From: Lentimicrobium sp.
Lineage (GTDB): Bacteria > Bacteroidota > Bacteroidia > Bacteroidales > Lentimicrobiaceae
Assembly (NCBI GenBank): GCA_019429275.1
Contig: JAHYJC010000026.1
Location: 1-64,000 of the forward strand
Direction of reading: 5' to 3'
Length of the DNA stretch: 64,000 nt
The notes under the pieces are model-generated. The model did not search any database, was not told the origin of the DNA, and worked only from the letters and a program-made list of their open reading frames with translations. Position 1 is the first letter of the stretch; every line of letters starts with the position of its first letter. The position numbers were made by a program, and so were the translations under genes. This document shows positions 10,244 through 19,406 of the stretch, one piece after another.

Positions 10244-11407
10244 TTACCTTCCAAGCTCCAAGCTCATCCTCTCCATCGCCATCTTTATCATTTCCTCATT
10301 ATCCTTCGTATAATGGTTGCGGATCACTTCCTTGGTGTCCCCGACAATCATCTCTCTAACTTCAATGGGCACATCAAGGGATAAAAGAATTGTATTAACC
10401 GTTGACCGGGAACTATGGAATGGTTTGTTGCCAAAAATTCCAAGAGATTCTTTGATCGGCCTCAGGTATCTGGCTTCATTTCCTTTTACGGAGAATATTT
10501 TTTGTTTATTGAAGCCTTTTACTGGCAATAAATCCAAGGCTTGCGGAATTAACGGGAGTTTCCCTGGTTTTAGGGTCTTGTGCTGAATGAACTCTACCCA
10601 TGTTGTACCATTTGTCAATTTAATATTTTCCCACCTGAGTTCTTTTATGTCCCGCCAACGCATACCAGTATAACAAGCAAATAAAAAATATCGGAGTACT
10701 TCCTGAGGTATGGGCGACAGTTCTTTCTTGTCATACAATGCACGAAGGCTTTTAACTTCTTCAATTGTAAATGGTTCAAAAGTTCCTTTGGGATTTTTAA
10801 TAGGAAAATGAATAAAGACATTTTTGGTAATTCGCTCATCCCTCAGAGCCTGATTGAGAATCCTTCTGACAAATTCAAGACTTTTATTCCAGGTAATCTC
10901 TTGATTGCCCAGCGTATTGATCAAAAAGTCCCGGTATTCGATCACGAAATCCTTACTATTAACATATCCAATTGTCAGTGACTCGCTGAACATTTTCAGT
11001 TTATTGGTCTGTTTCTCATAAAAGATCAGTGTTTCCGGTGCAAGTCCTTGTTTGGTTTTCTTAACTTCATTAATGTAGTCATAGAATGAATCATTGTTAA
11101 AACTGTTAGAGGAGTATAGCCTTACAAATTCTTTCATTGTTGGATTTGTATCACCGACAAGAAAATGTCGTTCGATGGCATTTACCTTGGTATTTGCTGT
11201 AGTAATGGCAAGTCTCTTTTTATGGTAATTGGGATCTGATTGTTTGACGGATTCATTTTTGATGTCAAAATCTTTTTTTAAAACATCGAAACCTAAAGGG
11301 ATATATTTGACTTCACGCTGAATGGTTACTCTGAGTACTACCGGGTAGGTCTTGTCAACCTTAGGCCTGTCAGGCCGGAACATAATTACTGAATTTACTT
11401 TGCTCAT
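10244..11407 (-). CDS. tyrosine recombinase / integrase
   Basis: The protein has 387 residues from the ATG at 11407; nine extra residues upstream are possible but unlikely. It has an N-terminal arm-binding domain (about 1-85), a SAM-like core-binding domain (about 90-200) and a C-terminal catalytic domain. Visible catalytic residues are Arg230 in TGMR, Lys257 in QHKT, His311 and Arg314 in HSSR, and the nucleophile Tyr346 in NHYT. The usual LGH motif reads VGD (335-337), so the second conserved His is Asp. The family catalyses site-specific integration and excision of mobile elements. The gene ends on the island side and starts about 150 bp from the 3' end of a tRNA-Cys, the classic arrangement of an integrase next to its attachment site. 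It is probably the integrase that brought in the kinase locus. Confidence 0.9.
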   Translation of the reverse strand: MSKVNSVIMFRPDRPKVDKTYPVVLRVTIQREVKYIPLGFDVLKKDFDIKNESVKQSDPNYHKKRLAITTANTKVNAIERHFLVGDTNPTMKEFVRLYSSNSFNNDSFYDYINEVKKTKQGLAPETLIFYEKQTNKLKMFSESLTIGYVNSKDFVIEYRDFLINTLGNQEITWNKSLEFVRRILNQALRDERITKNVFIHFPIKNPKGTFEPFTIEEVKSLRALYDKKELSPIPQEVLRYFLFACYTGMRWRDIKELRWENIKLTNGTTWVEFIQHKTLKPGKLPLIPQALDLLPVKGFNKQKIFSVKGNEARYLRPIKESLGIFGNKPFHSSRSTVNTILLSLDVPIEVREMIVGDTKEVIRNHYTKDNEEMIKMAMERMSLELGR

Positions 11408-11481
11408 GGCACAATGATTTAGACTGGTAAACAATTGGTAAACATTTTCACAAAGTAATGAAATATTTTCTTATAAAACAA

Positions 11482-11510
11482 AAAATCAGGACCTTTAAAG
11501 TCCTGATTTT
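11482..11510 (-). terminator. intrinsic terminator after tRNA-Cys
   Basis: A perfect 11-bp stem (AAAATCAGGAC at 11482-11492, GTCCTGATTTT at 11500-11510) has a 7-nt loop and is followed by a T-rich run on the minus strand. It sits about 45 bp beyond the tRNA 3' end and could also stop transcription from the other side. Confidence 0.75.
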
Positions 11511-11553
11511 GTAATATTTGACATTTGGGTTTCTATTCCTTAAATGTCGCCTG

Positions 11554-11624
11554 AGGTCTCGAGCGGACTCGAACCGCTGTAGAAGGTTTTGCAGACCTCT
11601 GCCTAGCCACTCGGCCACGAGACC
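11554..11624 (-). tRNA. tRNA-Cys (GCA)
   Basis: The minus strand folds into a complete cloverleaf. The acceptor stem GGTCTCG pairs with CGAGACC, followed by discriminator T. The D stem is GCC/GGC. The anticodon stem GAGGT/ACCTT carries the loop CTGCAAA with anticodon GCA at 11590-11592. The T arm AGCGG/CCGCT encloses TTCGAGT. The gene is 71 nt long and the CCA end is not encoded. It flanks the integrase gene and is the probable attachment site. Confidence 0.95.
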
Positions 11625-11635
11625 ATTTTAGGCCG

Positions 11636-11643
11636 CAAATATA
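11636..11643 (-). promoter_or_regulatory. -7 element of tRNA-Cys promoter
   Basis: TATATTTG on the minus strand matches the Bacteroidota -7 consensus TAnnTTTG and lies 12 bp upstream of the mature tRNA 5' end. A TTCG resembling the -33 TTTG element lies about 20 bp further upstream. Confidence 0.6.
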
Positions 11644-11696
11644 CAAAAATTCTAAAAAAACGAATATAAAAGATATCCTGCAAAAATTCCAGTAAA

Positions 11697-11909
11697 TCAA
11701 TCAGTTGGGGTTGCCGCCTCTTTGTGTTTCTTTTTGCCGAATTCAGGCAGGCAATCAGGGCACAGGCAGTTGTTGTATTCTTTTCGCAATTTTTCAAGGT
11801 TTTCAGTGCTGATGCTGTATTCAAAACACCAGCACCCCAGGGCATGAAGGCACTCAAAGGTTTTTCCGCAGCGGGGACATATTTTTTTTACCGGACTGGC
11901 TTCACTCAT
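11697..11909 (-). CDS. cysteine-rich CWC family protein
   Basis: A 70-residue protein begins CPRCGKTFEC, has the signature CWC and ends with CLCPDCLP; these eight cysteines suit a small zinc-binding fold of the CWC family. The molecular function of the family is not established. Its start overlaps the end of folB by 8 bp, so the two genes are translationally coupled. The C-terminal tail is Lys-rich and probably disordered. Confidence 0.8.
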   Translation of the reverse strand: MSEASPVKKICPRCGKTFECLHALGCWCFEYSISTENLEKLRKEYNNCLCPDCLPEFGKKKHKEAATPTD

Positions 11910-12267
11910 ATATGTCTTCAGAGCTAAGTGTTACGCAAACCCTGTCCATTTTGCCACCCAACGGAGGGTTTAGTTTTGAAATTTTGACTTCAGCATCAGT
12001 TACATCCGGAAATTGCTCATGAACCACAACCAGGATTCTGTGTGCGACATTTTCCAGTAAATGCGATTTTTGCTCCATCTCTTTTTTAACCACCTCATAA
12101 ACCGAGAGGTAATTCACTGTATCCTGAAGCTTATCGCTTTGTTCGGCTTTTCCGGTATCAACCTGTATAAACAGATCAACTAAAAAGCGGGTTCCGATAA
12201 CCTGTTCTTCCTTAAAATGGCCATGGTATGAAAAAAATTCCATGCCTTCGATAGAGATCATTCCCAT
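11902..12267 (-). CDS. folB: dihydroneopterin aldolase
   Basis: This 121-residue protein matches the FolB family in length and sequence. It begins with the EGMEFFSYHG region, has the conserved Glu/Tyr surroundings of the pterin pocket, then the central LLENVAHRI segment and a C-terminal KLNPP. The enzyme converts 7,8-dihydroneopterin to 6-hydroxymethyl-dihydropterin and glycolaldehyde in folate biosynthesis. It has its own upstream TAnnTTTG element and is followed by the overlapping CWC gene. No other folate gene lies nearby. Confidence 0.9.
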   Translation of the reverse strand: MGMISIEGMEFFSYHGHFKEEQVIGTRFLVDLFIQVDTGKAEQSDKLQDTVNYLSVYEVVKKEMEQKSHLLENVAHRILVVVHEQFPDVTDAEVKISKLNPPLGGKMDRVCVTLSSEDIYE

Positions 12268-12283
12268 AAAATGAGGTTTTTAG

Positions 12284-12291
12284 CAAAAATA
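12284..12291 (-). promoter_or_regulatory. -7 element upstream of folB
   Basis: TATTTTTG on the minus strand fits TAnnTTTG and ends 16 bp before the folB start codon. The transcript leader would be very short. Confidence 0.5.
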
Positions 12292-12385
12292 GGGATTCAA
12301 ATCTAAAATAAAAACAACGAAATCTGATAAACAAACCATAAATTCAAATTGTCAGAATTTTTAGATGATGACTGAAAATCAAAAA

Positions 12386-13087
12386 TTACTCTTTCACAAA
12401 ATACCTGAACGGATTATAGCTGATTCCGGTATCAAAAACATCAACGCCCTCATGTTTTTTCAAAAAGCCAACAATTTTATAGGTGAGGGGAGTAAACAAA
12501 ATTTCGACGCCCGATTTGAAGATATAATTGGAGATAATGATTGAGATCAACAGTTCATTGGGCATGGTTCCATAAAAGGCCACCATACAGAAAATGGCTG
12601 TATCAATTCCCTCGCCCAGCAAGGTGGAGCCAATGGTGCGCACCCACAACATCCGCCCTTTGGTTATTATTTTTAGCCTCGACATCAGGTAGGCGTTGGC
12701 GAATGCTCCGCCAAAATAAGCGATTAGACTTGCAAATACAATCCGGGGTACAAATCCCAGGAGCGATTCATAGGCTTCCTGATTGGTCCAGTCGGTGGCC
12801 GGCGGAAGTTCCTGTACCACCCACAATACCAGCGACATCAGTAAAGCGGCTCCGAATCCGGTCCATATTACCTTTCTTGAGCGCTGGTAACCATAGACTT
12901 CAGTCAGGATATCTCCAAAAATATAGCTTAGCGGAAAAAGGATGGTTCCCCCGTCGAAAGTAAACATCCAGATGGATACAATCTTGGTGGAAGCCAGATT
13001 GGAGATAAGCAGCACTGCAACAAACAGTGCCATAATGACGTCAAAATATCGGAAATTTCCGGAACTGTTTAAGCGTGAATCCTGCAT
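12386..13087 (-). CDS. yhhQ: queuosine precursor transporter
   Basis: A 233-residue membrane protein is read from the ATG at 13087. A further upstream in-frame start would add 22 residues and would overrun the promoter. It has about six hydrophobic helices and the family signatures SNLASTKIV, FPLSYIFGDILTEVYGY and GEGIDTAIF. The YhhQ/QPTR family (formerly DUF165) imports queuosine precursors such as preQ0 and preQ1 across the inner membrane for tRNA modification. It is a single gene with its own promoter, and no other queuosine gene is visible in the window. Confidence 0.88.
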   Translation of the reverse strand: MQDSRLNSSGNFRYFDVIMALFVAVLLISNLASTKIVSIWMFTFDGGTILFPLSYIFGDILTEVYGYQRSRKVIWTGFGAALLMSLVLWVVQELPPATDWTNQEAYESLLGFVPRIVFASLIAYFGGAFANAYLMSRLKIITKGRMLWVRTIGSTLLGEGIDTAIFCMVAFYGTMPNELLISIIISNYIFKSGVEILFTPLTYKIVGFLKKHEGVDVFDTGISYNPFRYFVKE

Positions 13088-13116
13088 TAGTGTTTTTTGA
13101 AAAATTAAACTTGTGA

Positions 13117-13124
13117 CAAAATTA
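13117..13124 (-). promoter_or_regulatory. -7 element upstream of yhhQ
   Basis: TAATTTTG on the minus strand matches TAnnTTTG and lies 29 bp upstream of the ATG at 13087. This supports that start over the longer frame, whose extra codons overlap the element. Confidence 0.5.
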
Positions 13125-13156
13125 CAAATGTTCGGTAGAAATATATCTCGCACAAA

Positions 13157-13197
13157 GACGCAAACCAGCCCTGGCTGCCGGCTGGCAGGGACGCAAA
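13157..13197. repeat. GACGCAAA direct repeat flanking a GC-rich imperfect palindrome
   Basis: GACGCAAA occurs at 13157-13164 and 13190-13197. Between them lies a GC-rich segment with CCAGCC/GGCTGG complementarity. It stands out from the AT-rich intergenic sequence and resembles dispersed non-coding repeats of this phylum. Confidence 0.4.
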
Positions 13198-13359
13198 GTT
13201 TAGATTATTAATTGCAAAAGAACAATGCCAATTTTTTTAATAATCAGGTAATCAATTCAATACGAATATTTGTATAAGTGTTGAAATTAATTTAGTTTGT
13301 TAATATCCGGTCCAATTTATTTTAAAACCGGGATCATAAATAACTCTTAGGCCAATGTA

Positions 13360-14700
13360 TCACAATCCCATGTACCATGAGGCTATGGAAAAATAAATGA
13401 TAACCCCTGAAATATCGGCAATTGAGGTAATCAAAGGAGCGCTGGCTGCAGCCGGATCGAGTTTGAATTTAGTGAAAATGAAAGGGAGCAGCATGCCAAT
13501 GAGACTGCCGGCCATAACAGCAATAACCATTGTTGTTGCAACGATAAAAATGTATTCAGGTGCTCTGAAACTTGCAATAAGGCTAACTCCGGCCGCCATA
13601 GTTATTCCCAGCAGAAAAGATACCAGAAATTCTTTACCAATCAAGTGGAACCAGTCTTTCATTTCCACATCTCCAATGGCTAGCGATCGAATCATCAGCG
13701 TTGCCGACTGGGCTCCGGCATTTCCTCCACTTCCAATCAGCAGGGGCAGAAAGAAGATCAGCGAAACAGCCGATTGGATTACATTTTCGAAACTTGAGAG
13801 GGCTGCACCTGAAAAAATATTCATAAAAACAAGGGCGATCAGCCAAACAATTCTTTTCTGGTAAAGGAAAAAGATTTTGGCTTTAAGTGGGTTCACAATT
13901 GCCGCCTGAAAAGATCCAAACTTATGGAAATCCTCAGTGGTTTCCTCTTCCACCACATCCATGACATCGTCGATGGTTACAATTCCTATAAGCAATCCTT
14001 CAGAATCCACAACCGGCAAAGCAATCCTGTCCTGATCCTGAAAAACCCGGATAGCAACTTCCTGGTCATCGAAAGCATTCAGGGCAACAAAATGCTCGTC
14101 GAGGAGGTCGCTGATCAGCTGATCGGGGTGGGCAAGAATGATTTCCCTGATGCGGATATCATCGATTAACTTCCAGTTATCGTCAATAACATAGATAAGA
14201 TTCAGGGTTTCTGAATCGCGGCCATGCTCCCGAATGTGCTTCAGGGCTTCACCCACGGTGAATTCGGGTTTAACGGCTACATATTCAGGAGTCATCAGCC
14301 TTCCTATGCTGTGCTCGGGATAGCCAAGAAGGCGAATGGCAATGCTTCGCTCCTCAGGAGAAAGCAGCTGAATCAGTCGGTTGGTTATTTTTCCGGGAAG
14401 CTCTTCAAAAAAGGCCGTCCTGTCATCGGGGTCCAGGTCATTTAGAAGCCCCGATAGTTTATTAACGTTTTTAGCCAGACCTTCAATAATCTGCTCCTGC
14501 TTGTCGTGTGAAAGGTACTGGAAAGTGTTTTTTGCCTGTTCACGGGGAAGTAACCGGAACAGAATGATGTCGTCCTGATCGGATAATTCTTCAATCACAT
14601 CAGCAACAATAATCGGATCCATATCTTCAAGTTCATGCCTGAGGATGCTCCAGCTCTTGTTTCTGATTAACTCTTCGAAATTGATTGTGGCTTCAACCAT
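13360..14700 (-). CDS. mgtE: magnesium transporter MgtE
   Basis: This 446-residue protein has the usual MgtE layout. An N-terminal superhelical domain (about 1-130) with ELSDQDDIILFRLLPR is followed by a pair of CBS domains (about 135-255). The membrane domain (about 280-446) has five helices and the conserved GSGGNAGAQSATLMIR motif and, in the last helices, SAPLITSIADI. The family forms Mg-gated channels that import magnesium at the inner membrane; the cytoplasmic domains close the pore when Mg is abundant. A GGAGG ribosome-binding site lies 8 bp before the ATG. I see no M-box-like RNA upstream, so regulation is probably post-translational. Confidence 0.93.
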   Translation of the reverse strand: MVEATINFEELIRNKSWSILRHELEDMDPIIVADVIEELSDQDDIILFRLLPREQAKNTFQYLSHDKQEQIIEGLAKNVNKLSGLLNDLDPDDRTAFFEELPGKITNRLIQLLSPEERSIAIRLLGYPEHSIGRLMTPEYVAVKPEFTVGEALKHIREHGRDSETLNLIYVIDDNWKLIDDIRIREIILAHPDQLISDLLDEHFVALNAFDDQEVAIRVFQDQDRIALPVVDSEGLLIGIVTIDDVMDVVEEETTEDFHKFGSFQAAIVNPLKAKIFFLYQKRIVWLIALVFMNIFSGAALSSFENVIQSAVSLIFFLPLLIGSGGNAGAQSATLMIRSLAIGDVEMKDWFHLIGKEFLVSFLLGITMAAGVSLIASFRAPEYIFIVATTMVIAVMAGSLIGMLLPFIFTKFKLDPAAASAPLITSIADISGVIIYFSIASWYMGL

Positions 14701-14818
14701 TTTTTAGCCTCCTTAAAACTATTGACTGCAAAGAGACTATTTATACCCCCTGCAGGTCAGTTTTTAATTAAAACACACGAATAGGGGTCGTCTTTCATGG
14801 ATTTATTTTTTGAGGTTG

Positions 14819-14826
14819 CAAAGATA
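14819..14826 (-). promoter_or_regulatory. -7 element upstream of mgtE
   Basis: TATCTTTG on the minus strand matches TAnnTTTG, giving an mRNA leader of roughly 110 nt. Confidence 0.5.
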
Positions 14827-14945
14827 AGGTTAAAATAAAAAGAATGGTGTGATAAAAATAAAGAAACCAGATTTTGAATAAAAATTCCCTTTTGCTTGTT
14901 TAATAAATTAACTCAATTAAAACGATATATATAAAACAGACTTTA

Positions 14946-15595
14946 TTGCTTTCAGCACTTGTAATTTCAATTATCGAACAACTGCCGGGACAAAATTTTT
15001 CGCCATCCGAAAATCAACTTATTCTTTTTCTTTTGGGAGACACAGCCGTAATGATGCGGGTGCTGACCTTTGGCAACATAGCTAATTTGAATGTACTTGG
15101 TGCTGAAAGTTCAGATATTGATCCTACCGATCTACTACTGCCATTGCTTTCGCGCAGGATGTTTTTGTCAATGCTCGACACTGCCAAACCTGGCGTAGGT
15201 ATTGCTGCACCCCAGGTGGGCATCAACCGCAATGTTTTCTGGGTGCAGCGTTTTGATAAACCAGACAGCCCGTTTGAGTTTTTCATCAATCCTGCCATCA
15301 TTAAATATTCAACACTTTCCCACAAAGGCAAAGAGGGTTGCCTTTCCATGCCAGGTGAGCGGGGAGAGATATGCGCAGTTACTCAATTCTTGTTGATTAT
15401 CAGTCGTTTGACATGGGCTGGCACACTGAGTTGCTGGAGGAATTTACCGCAGAAATTTTTCAGCATGAATATGACCACCTAAGGGGAAAGCTTTTCTCAC
15501 AGAAAATTCAGGAGCAGGAAAATGCTATGTTCTTACCCTTGCCACAAGAGGTAGAACTTTTATCAGGGTCGATGGAGATAAATGATGGTTTGTGA
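14946..15595 (+). pseudogene. def: peptide deformylase, frameshifted
   Basis: The first frame (14946-about 15370) encodes an N-terminal hydrophobic segment, then deformylase motif 1 GIAAPQVG and motif 2 EGCLSMPG. The metal-binding motif 3, QHEYDHL, is only in the next frame (15371-15595). A single missing base near 15366-15371, just after GERGEI, restores one continuous protein of about 216 residues. As written the enzyme lacks its HExxH zinc/iron ligands and would be inactive. Deformylase removes the formyl group from new proteins. The start is TTG with no better upstream choice. This long variant with a hydrophobic N-terminus is a second deformylase type known in Bacteroidota, so the loss may be tolerated. 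A sequencing error is an alternative. Confidence 0.8.
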
Positions 15596-15610
15596 CTAAA
15601 CCTATCAGAT

Positions 15611-15949
15611 TCATTTATTTCCTGTTGAAATAAAATAAAGGCAAACTGAAAGTAGCAGCAGTTTTAAAACCTGGTCAAAGTTAATTTCCGGAACAAAACC
15701 CAGGTATAGGGTATAAATAAACAGCAGGCTCATCAACATGGCTGATATGACCGTCAGAGAAGGCTTACTTGTAAATCCTCCTGCAAAAAGCAGCACTGCA
15801 AATAAAACAAAAGCCAGCGCAATATAAAAAGTCTGTGTTTCATATTGAAGGTTGAGAATGGTTTTTCCATACTGCAGCACAAGGTAGGTCAGCAGCGAAA
15901 TCCTTAACAGCCACCTTGAAGCAGGAAGCAGCGATTTGACTGGTTTCAT
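15611..15949 (-). CDS. small integral membrane protein, unknown function
   Basis: A 112-residue protein has four hydrophobic stretches (about 15-32, 42-58, 63-80 and 90-106) and a basic N-terminus. I do not recognise a family. It is about 37 bp downstream of aspS on the same strand and may be read through from it. It converges with the broken deformylase gene. Confidence 0.65.
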   Translation of the reverse strand: MKPVKSLLPASRWLLRISLLTYLVLQYGKTILNLQYETQTFYIALAFVLFAVLLFAGGFTSKPSLTVISAMLMSLLFIYTLYLGFVPEINFDQVLKLLLLSVCLYFISTGNK

Positions 15950-15986
15950 TTTCTTTTAATTTAGTTAGATTGCATCAACCTTAACG

Positions 15987-17732
15987 TCAACCTTTCAACC
16001 TAAGTTTAAGTTCATCAAGTTGTTCCTGTTTAATGGGCGAAGGTGAATCAATCATTACATCTCGGCCTGAATTGTTTTTTGGGAAAGCGATATAGTCGCG
16101 TATGCTTTCTGAACCTCCGAAAAGAGAACACATACGGTCGAAACCGAAAGCAATTCCTCCGTGGGGGGGTGCTCCGAACTCAAACGCATTCATAAGGAAA
16201 CCGAATTGCGCCTGTGCATCTTCGTCGGTAAATCCGAGAATTGTGAACATTTTCTTCTGAAGATCCTTGTTGTGAATTCTTATTGAACCTCCTCCAATTT
16301 CAACACCATTGATTACCAGATCATAAGCATTGGCACGGACCTTGCCGGGATTGGTGTCGAGCAGCGCTATATCTTCAGGTTTTGGTGAAGTAAACGGGTG
16401 ATGCATGGCATAGTAACGCTGGGTTTCTTCGTCCCACTCCAGTAGCGGGAAGTCAACTACCCAGAGGGGAGCAAAAATCTCAGGATTTCGAAAACCCAGC
16501 CTGTTGCCCATTTCAAGACGCAGCTCCGAAAGAGCTTTCCGGGTTTTATTTGCTGCGCCAGCCAAAATCAGAATAAGATCACCGGGTTTTGCTTCAAAAG
16601 CAGCTACCCATTTTTTTAATTCCTCTTCATTATAAAATTTATCAACCGATGATTTCAGACTTCCTTCCTCATTATAACGAAGATAAACCAAACCTCCGGC
16701 TCCTATTTGCGGGCGTTTCACAAAATCGGTCAGTTCATCCAGTTGCTTGCGGGTGTATCCGGCGCAACCCGAAGTATTTATCCCAACCACAATCTCTGCA
16801 TCATCAAAAACCTTAAATTCATGACCTTTGACCAGGTCGGTCAGTTCAACAAATGTCATCCCAAAGCGGATGTCGGGTTTGTCATTGCCGTAATATTTCA
16901 TAGAATCGGCATAGCTTATGCGGGGTAGCGCTGAAATATTCACACCTTTTACCGCGTTGAACAGATGTTTTGTCAGCCCTTCGAAGGTTTCCAGGATATC
17001 CTCCTGAGTTACAAACGACATTTCACAGTCGATCTGGGTAAATTCCGGCTGGCGATCGGCACGAAGGTCTTCGTCGCGGAAGCATTTTACAATTTGAAAA
17101 TACTTATCAAGTCCTGCAACCATTAGCAGCTGCTTAAAAGTTTGCGGCGATTGTGGCAGCGCATAAAACTGCCCTTCGTTCATTCGCGATGGCACCACAA
17201 AATCGCGGGCACCTTCGGGTGTTGATTTGATCAAAACCGGAGTCTCAACTTCAATAAACCCAATATTGTTCATGTAATTGCGGGTCTCAATGGCCATGCG
17301 GTGGCGGAGCATGAGATTGTCGCGAACCACGCTTCGGCGAATGTCAAGATATCGGTACTTCATCCTGAGTTCATCTCCTCCGTCGGTATTTTCTTCAATG
17401 GTAAAAGGAGGGGTTTTGGAAGTGTTCAGAATGTCAATTTTATCGACAATGATTTCGATATCGCCGGTTGACATTTTCGGGTTTTTGTTACTGCGTTCGG
17501 CAACAGTACCCATCGCGGCAACCACAAATTCACGCCCGAGTTTGCGGGCTTCTTCGCACAAAGCTGCATTGGTTTCCATATTGAAAACCAGCTGGGTTAT
17601 TCCATAACGATCGCGCAAATCAACAAAAGTCATTCCTCCCAGATCGCGTGAACGCTGCACCCAGCCTGTAAGAGTTACAACCTTGCCAATATTTGAAATA
17701 TTTAACTCTCCGCAATTATTTGTCCTAAGCAT
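15987..17732 (-). CDS. aspS: aspartyl-tRNA synthetase
   Basis: This 581-residue class II synthetase is the bacterial type. An OB-fold anticodon-binding domain (about 1-105) includes [19 protein letters not shown]. Catalytic motif 2 is [18 protein letters not shown], a GAD insertion occupies about 290-400, and motif 3 is GIAFGFDR near the C-terminus. It charges tRNA-Asp with aspartate in the cytoplasm. Length and domains are normal for the family. Whether it also charges tRNA-Asn cannot be judged here, because asnS and gatCAB lie outside the window. Confidence 0.96.
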   Translation of the reverse strand: MLRTNNCGELNISNIGKVVTLTGWVQRSRDLGGMTFVDLRDRYGITQLVFNMETNAALCEEARKLGREFVVAAMGTVAERSNKNPKMSTGDIEIIVDKIDILNTSKTPPFTIEENTDGGDELRMKYRYLDIRRSVVRDNLMLRHRMAIETRNYMNNIGFIEVETPVLIKSTPEGARDFVVPSRMNEGQFYALPQSPQTFKQLLMVAGLDKYFQIVKCFRDEDLRADRQPEFTQIDCEMSFVTQEDILETFEGLTKHLFNAVKGVNISALPRISYADSMKYYGNDKPDIRFGMTFVELTDLVKGHEFKVFDDAEIVVGINTSGCAGYTRKQLDELTDFVKRPQIGAGGLVYLRYNEEGSLKSSVDKFYNEEELKKWVAAFEAKPGDLILILAGAANKTRKALSELRLEMGNRLGFRNPEIFAPLWVVDFPLLEWDEETQRYYAMHHPFTSPKPEDIALLDTNPGKVRANAYDLVINGVEIGGGSIRIHNKDLQKKMFTILGFTDEDAQAQFGFLMNAFEFGAPPHGGIAFGFDRMCSLFGGSESIRDYIAFPKNNSGRDVMIDSPSPIKQEQLDELKLRLKG

Positions 17733-17750
17733 ATCGAAAATTTTGAGGTG

Positions 17751-17758
17751 CGAAATTA
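17751..17758 (-). promoter_or_regulatory. -7 element upstream of aspS
   Basis: TAATTTCG on the minus strand matches seven of eight positions of TAnnTTTG and lies 18 bp before the start codon. Confidence 0.4.
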
Positions 17759-17907
17759 ATCAATTTTATGGAGCTGGCAGAGAACCCTGGACGGATGTTT
17801 TTTTTCTGAAAACGTATTACCTTCTTCAAAAATAATGATATATATAAACTGCGGTAGATAGTTTTGGCCAATCAAAGCCAATTTTCATTTTTCAGCAAAA
17901 CGATACC

Positions 17908-18627
17908 ATGCAAAAGTTCTGGGCTTTCATATTCATTTTGTTTCTTCCGTCATCTGCGCTCTTTTCACAGAGAATAGAATTAATTCCGTATCCTGATGCC
18001 GTTCCGGTTTCAACAAATGGTATTGACAAGGTTTTTTTATCGAACACAGATTCAAAAATACTGATGGAATATTTTGTTGCAGAATATTCTCCCGACAAGG
18101 TTATTTACGTTAAGGAAGGGTACTTCTCAGGATATAGGCTATGCTTTACCGATGGCAGCTGTAGCCCAGAAGCCGAATCATCGGATTGGATTCAGGTGTT
18201 GACCATTGATGAAGATGCCGCACTGTTGTGGTTTAAGAAAAATTCTCCTGAAATTCTTGCGCTTCCCTTTGAAGGGTTAAAAGATTGTGTGGGAAAAAAT
18301 GGATACAGAAGGTCTGATTACAAAGAGGTTGTTGAAAAATTCAGGTTTCTTGCCTGCAGAATGTATAGTAATATAATCGGGCCTGATGGGATAGATACCG
18401 ATGAAATGACAGCAAATCTTCAAAGGGTAAGGCTAAAGACCGATTCCAGGGCAGAAAACCTCTTTGCATCTCTTTCTCAGGGTGGCCTTTTTTACGAAAA
18501 ATCACAAATCAGCAGACATGCACAGGCTGATCCATGGGTAGAATGGATAAAATGTTTTGAAGACCTTTCATCAAGGGGTTTTATCAGCCTGATAGAATTC
18601 AACGAGCCGGCCATATCACCATATTAA
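17908..18627 (+). CDS. secreted protein of unknown function
   Basis: A 239-residue protein has a clear signal peptide (hydrophobic 5-18, SALFSQ cleavage region), so it is exported to the periplasm or beyond. The mature part is mixed and hydrophilic, with no repeats, no lipobox and no T9SS tail. I recognise no domain. It stands alone, divergent from aspS. Confidence 0.7.
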   Translation: MQKFWAFIFILFLPSSALFSQRIELIPYPDAVPVSTNGIDKVFLSNTDSKILMEYFVAEYSPDKVIYVKEGYFSGYRLCFTDGSCSPEAESSDWIQVLTIDEDAALLWFKKNSPEILALPFEGLKDCVGKNGYRRSDYKEVVEKFRFLACRMYSNIIGPDGIDTDEMTANLQRVRLKTDSRAENLFASLSQGGLFYEKSQISRHAQADPWVEWIKCFEDLSSRGFISLIEFNEPAISPY

Positions 18628-18826
18628 CCCTGTTTATTACTTACCGGAATTTCCTTGCTATGTATTCAATAATACTTCTTCAGTAAGTATTTACATTTCA
18701 TTCAACTCAATTCTGTCTGGTCTTTTCTTTCTATCTAATTCCTACGAAAATAAATATTCACAAATGCTTGATTATTAACAAAATATTTTGTATATTGCAA
18801 AATCAAAAAATTAAAATTTTGGCATC

Positions 18827-19393
18827 ATGGCAACACGTATTTTGCTGGTGTCATTATTTCTTTCTTTATTGGTAGCCTGCGATAAGAAAGAGGATGACAA
18901 TAATCCCGGCCGCAGTTACACAGGCACTCTTGCGCTTGAGTATTCGCGCTCATTCCCGACATTTATTTCATCATTAACTATTCCCGTGGATATATCTCCT
19001 TTAGGAGAGGTTACGGTAGTTCAGCCGGATCCCGTAGCCTTTCAGGGCGAAGCTGATAAAATGATTGATGGTGATAGAATAAGAATCAGGGAAGAAGGAA
19101 CCATTAACATTTCCGACATCAGGGCAAAGTGGTTAAAAAAGGAAGGATTACAATACCTCGAGGTATCATTATCCTTTGACCTGTCAGGAAATCAAAGCGT
19201 GTGGAAGTGGGATGCTTATTACTGGCTTAAACAGTCAGAAGCGCCTTATTCTCTGCTTGACCCGGTTGAATGTCCTATGATGTTCAGGATTGACAATGCA
19301 GTTTTGTCTGAGGCTCTTTGTGCTGCCCGATGCAATGATTGCTGGGGGTACAACGACTTCAGATGGAGACTGGTGCTTACAGCCTTTGATTAA
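18827..19393 (+). CDS. lipoprotein of unknown function
   Basis: A 188-residue protein begins with a lipoprotein signal peptide whose lipobox LVAC places the lipidated cysteine at residue 18, followed by an acidic DKKEDDNN linker. The rest is probably beta-rich. Four cysteines near the C-terminus (in CPMMF, CAARC and CW) could form disulfides. I recognise no family. A hairpin follows the stop codon. Confidence 0.7.
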   Translation: MATRILLVSLFLSLLVACDKKEDDNNPGRSYTGTLALEYSRSFPTFISSLTIPVDISPLGEVTVVQPDPVAFQGEADKMIDGDRIRIREEGTINISDIRAKWLKKEGLQYLEVSLSFDLSGNQSVWKWDAYYWLKQSEAPYSLLDPVECPMMFRIDNAVLSEALCAARCNDCWGYNDFRWRLVLTAFD

Positions 19394-19406
19394 AATTTTA
19401 AGTGTC

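Noticed and set aside
12541-12963. 140-codon plus-strand frame opposite yhhQ
   Set aside because: The opposite strand encodes a clear membrane transporter; this frame has no recognisable protein character.
14701-14945. Magnesium riboswitch upstream of mgtE
   Set aside because: I saw a leader of roughly 110 nt but no arrangement of stems resembling an M-box.
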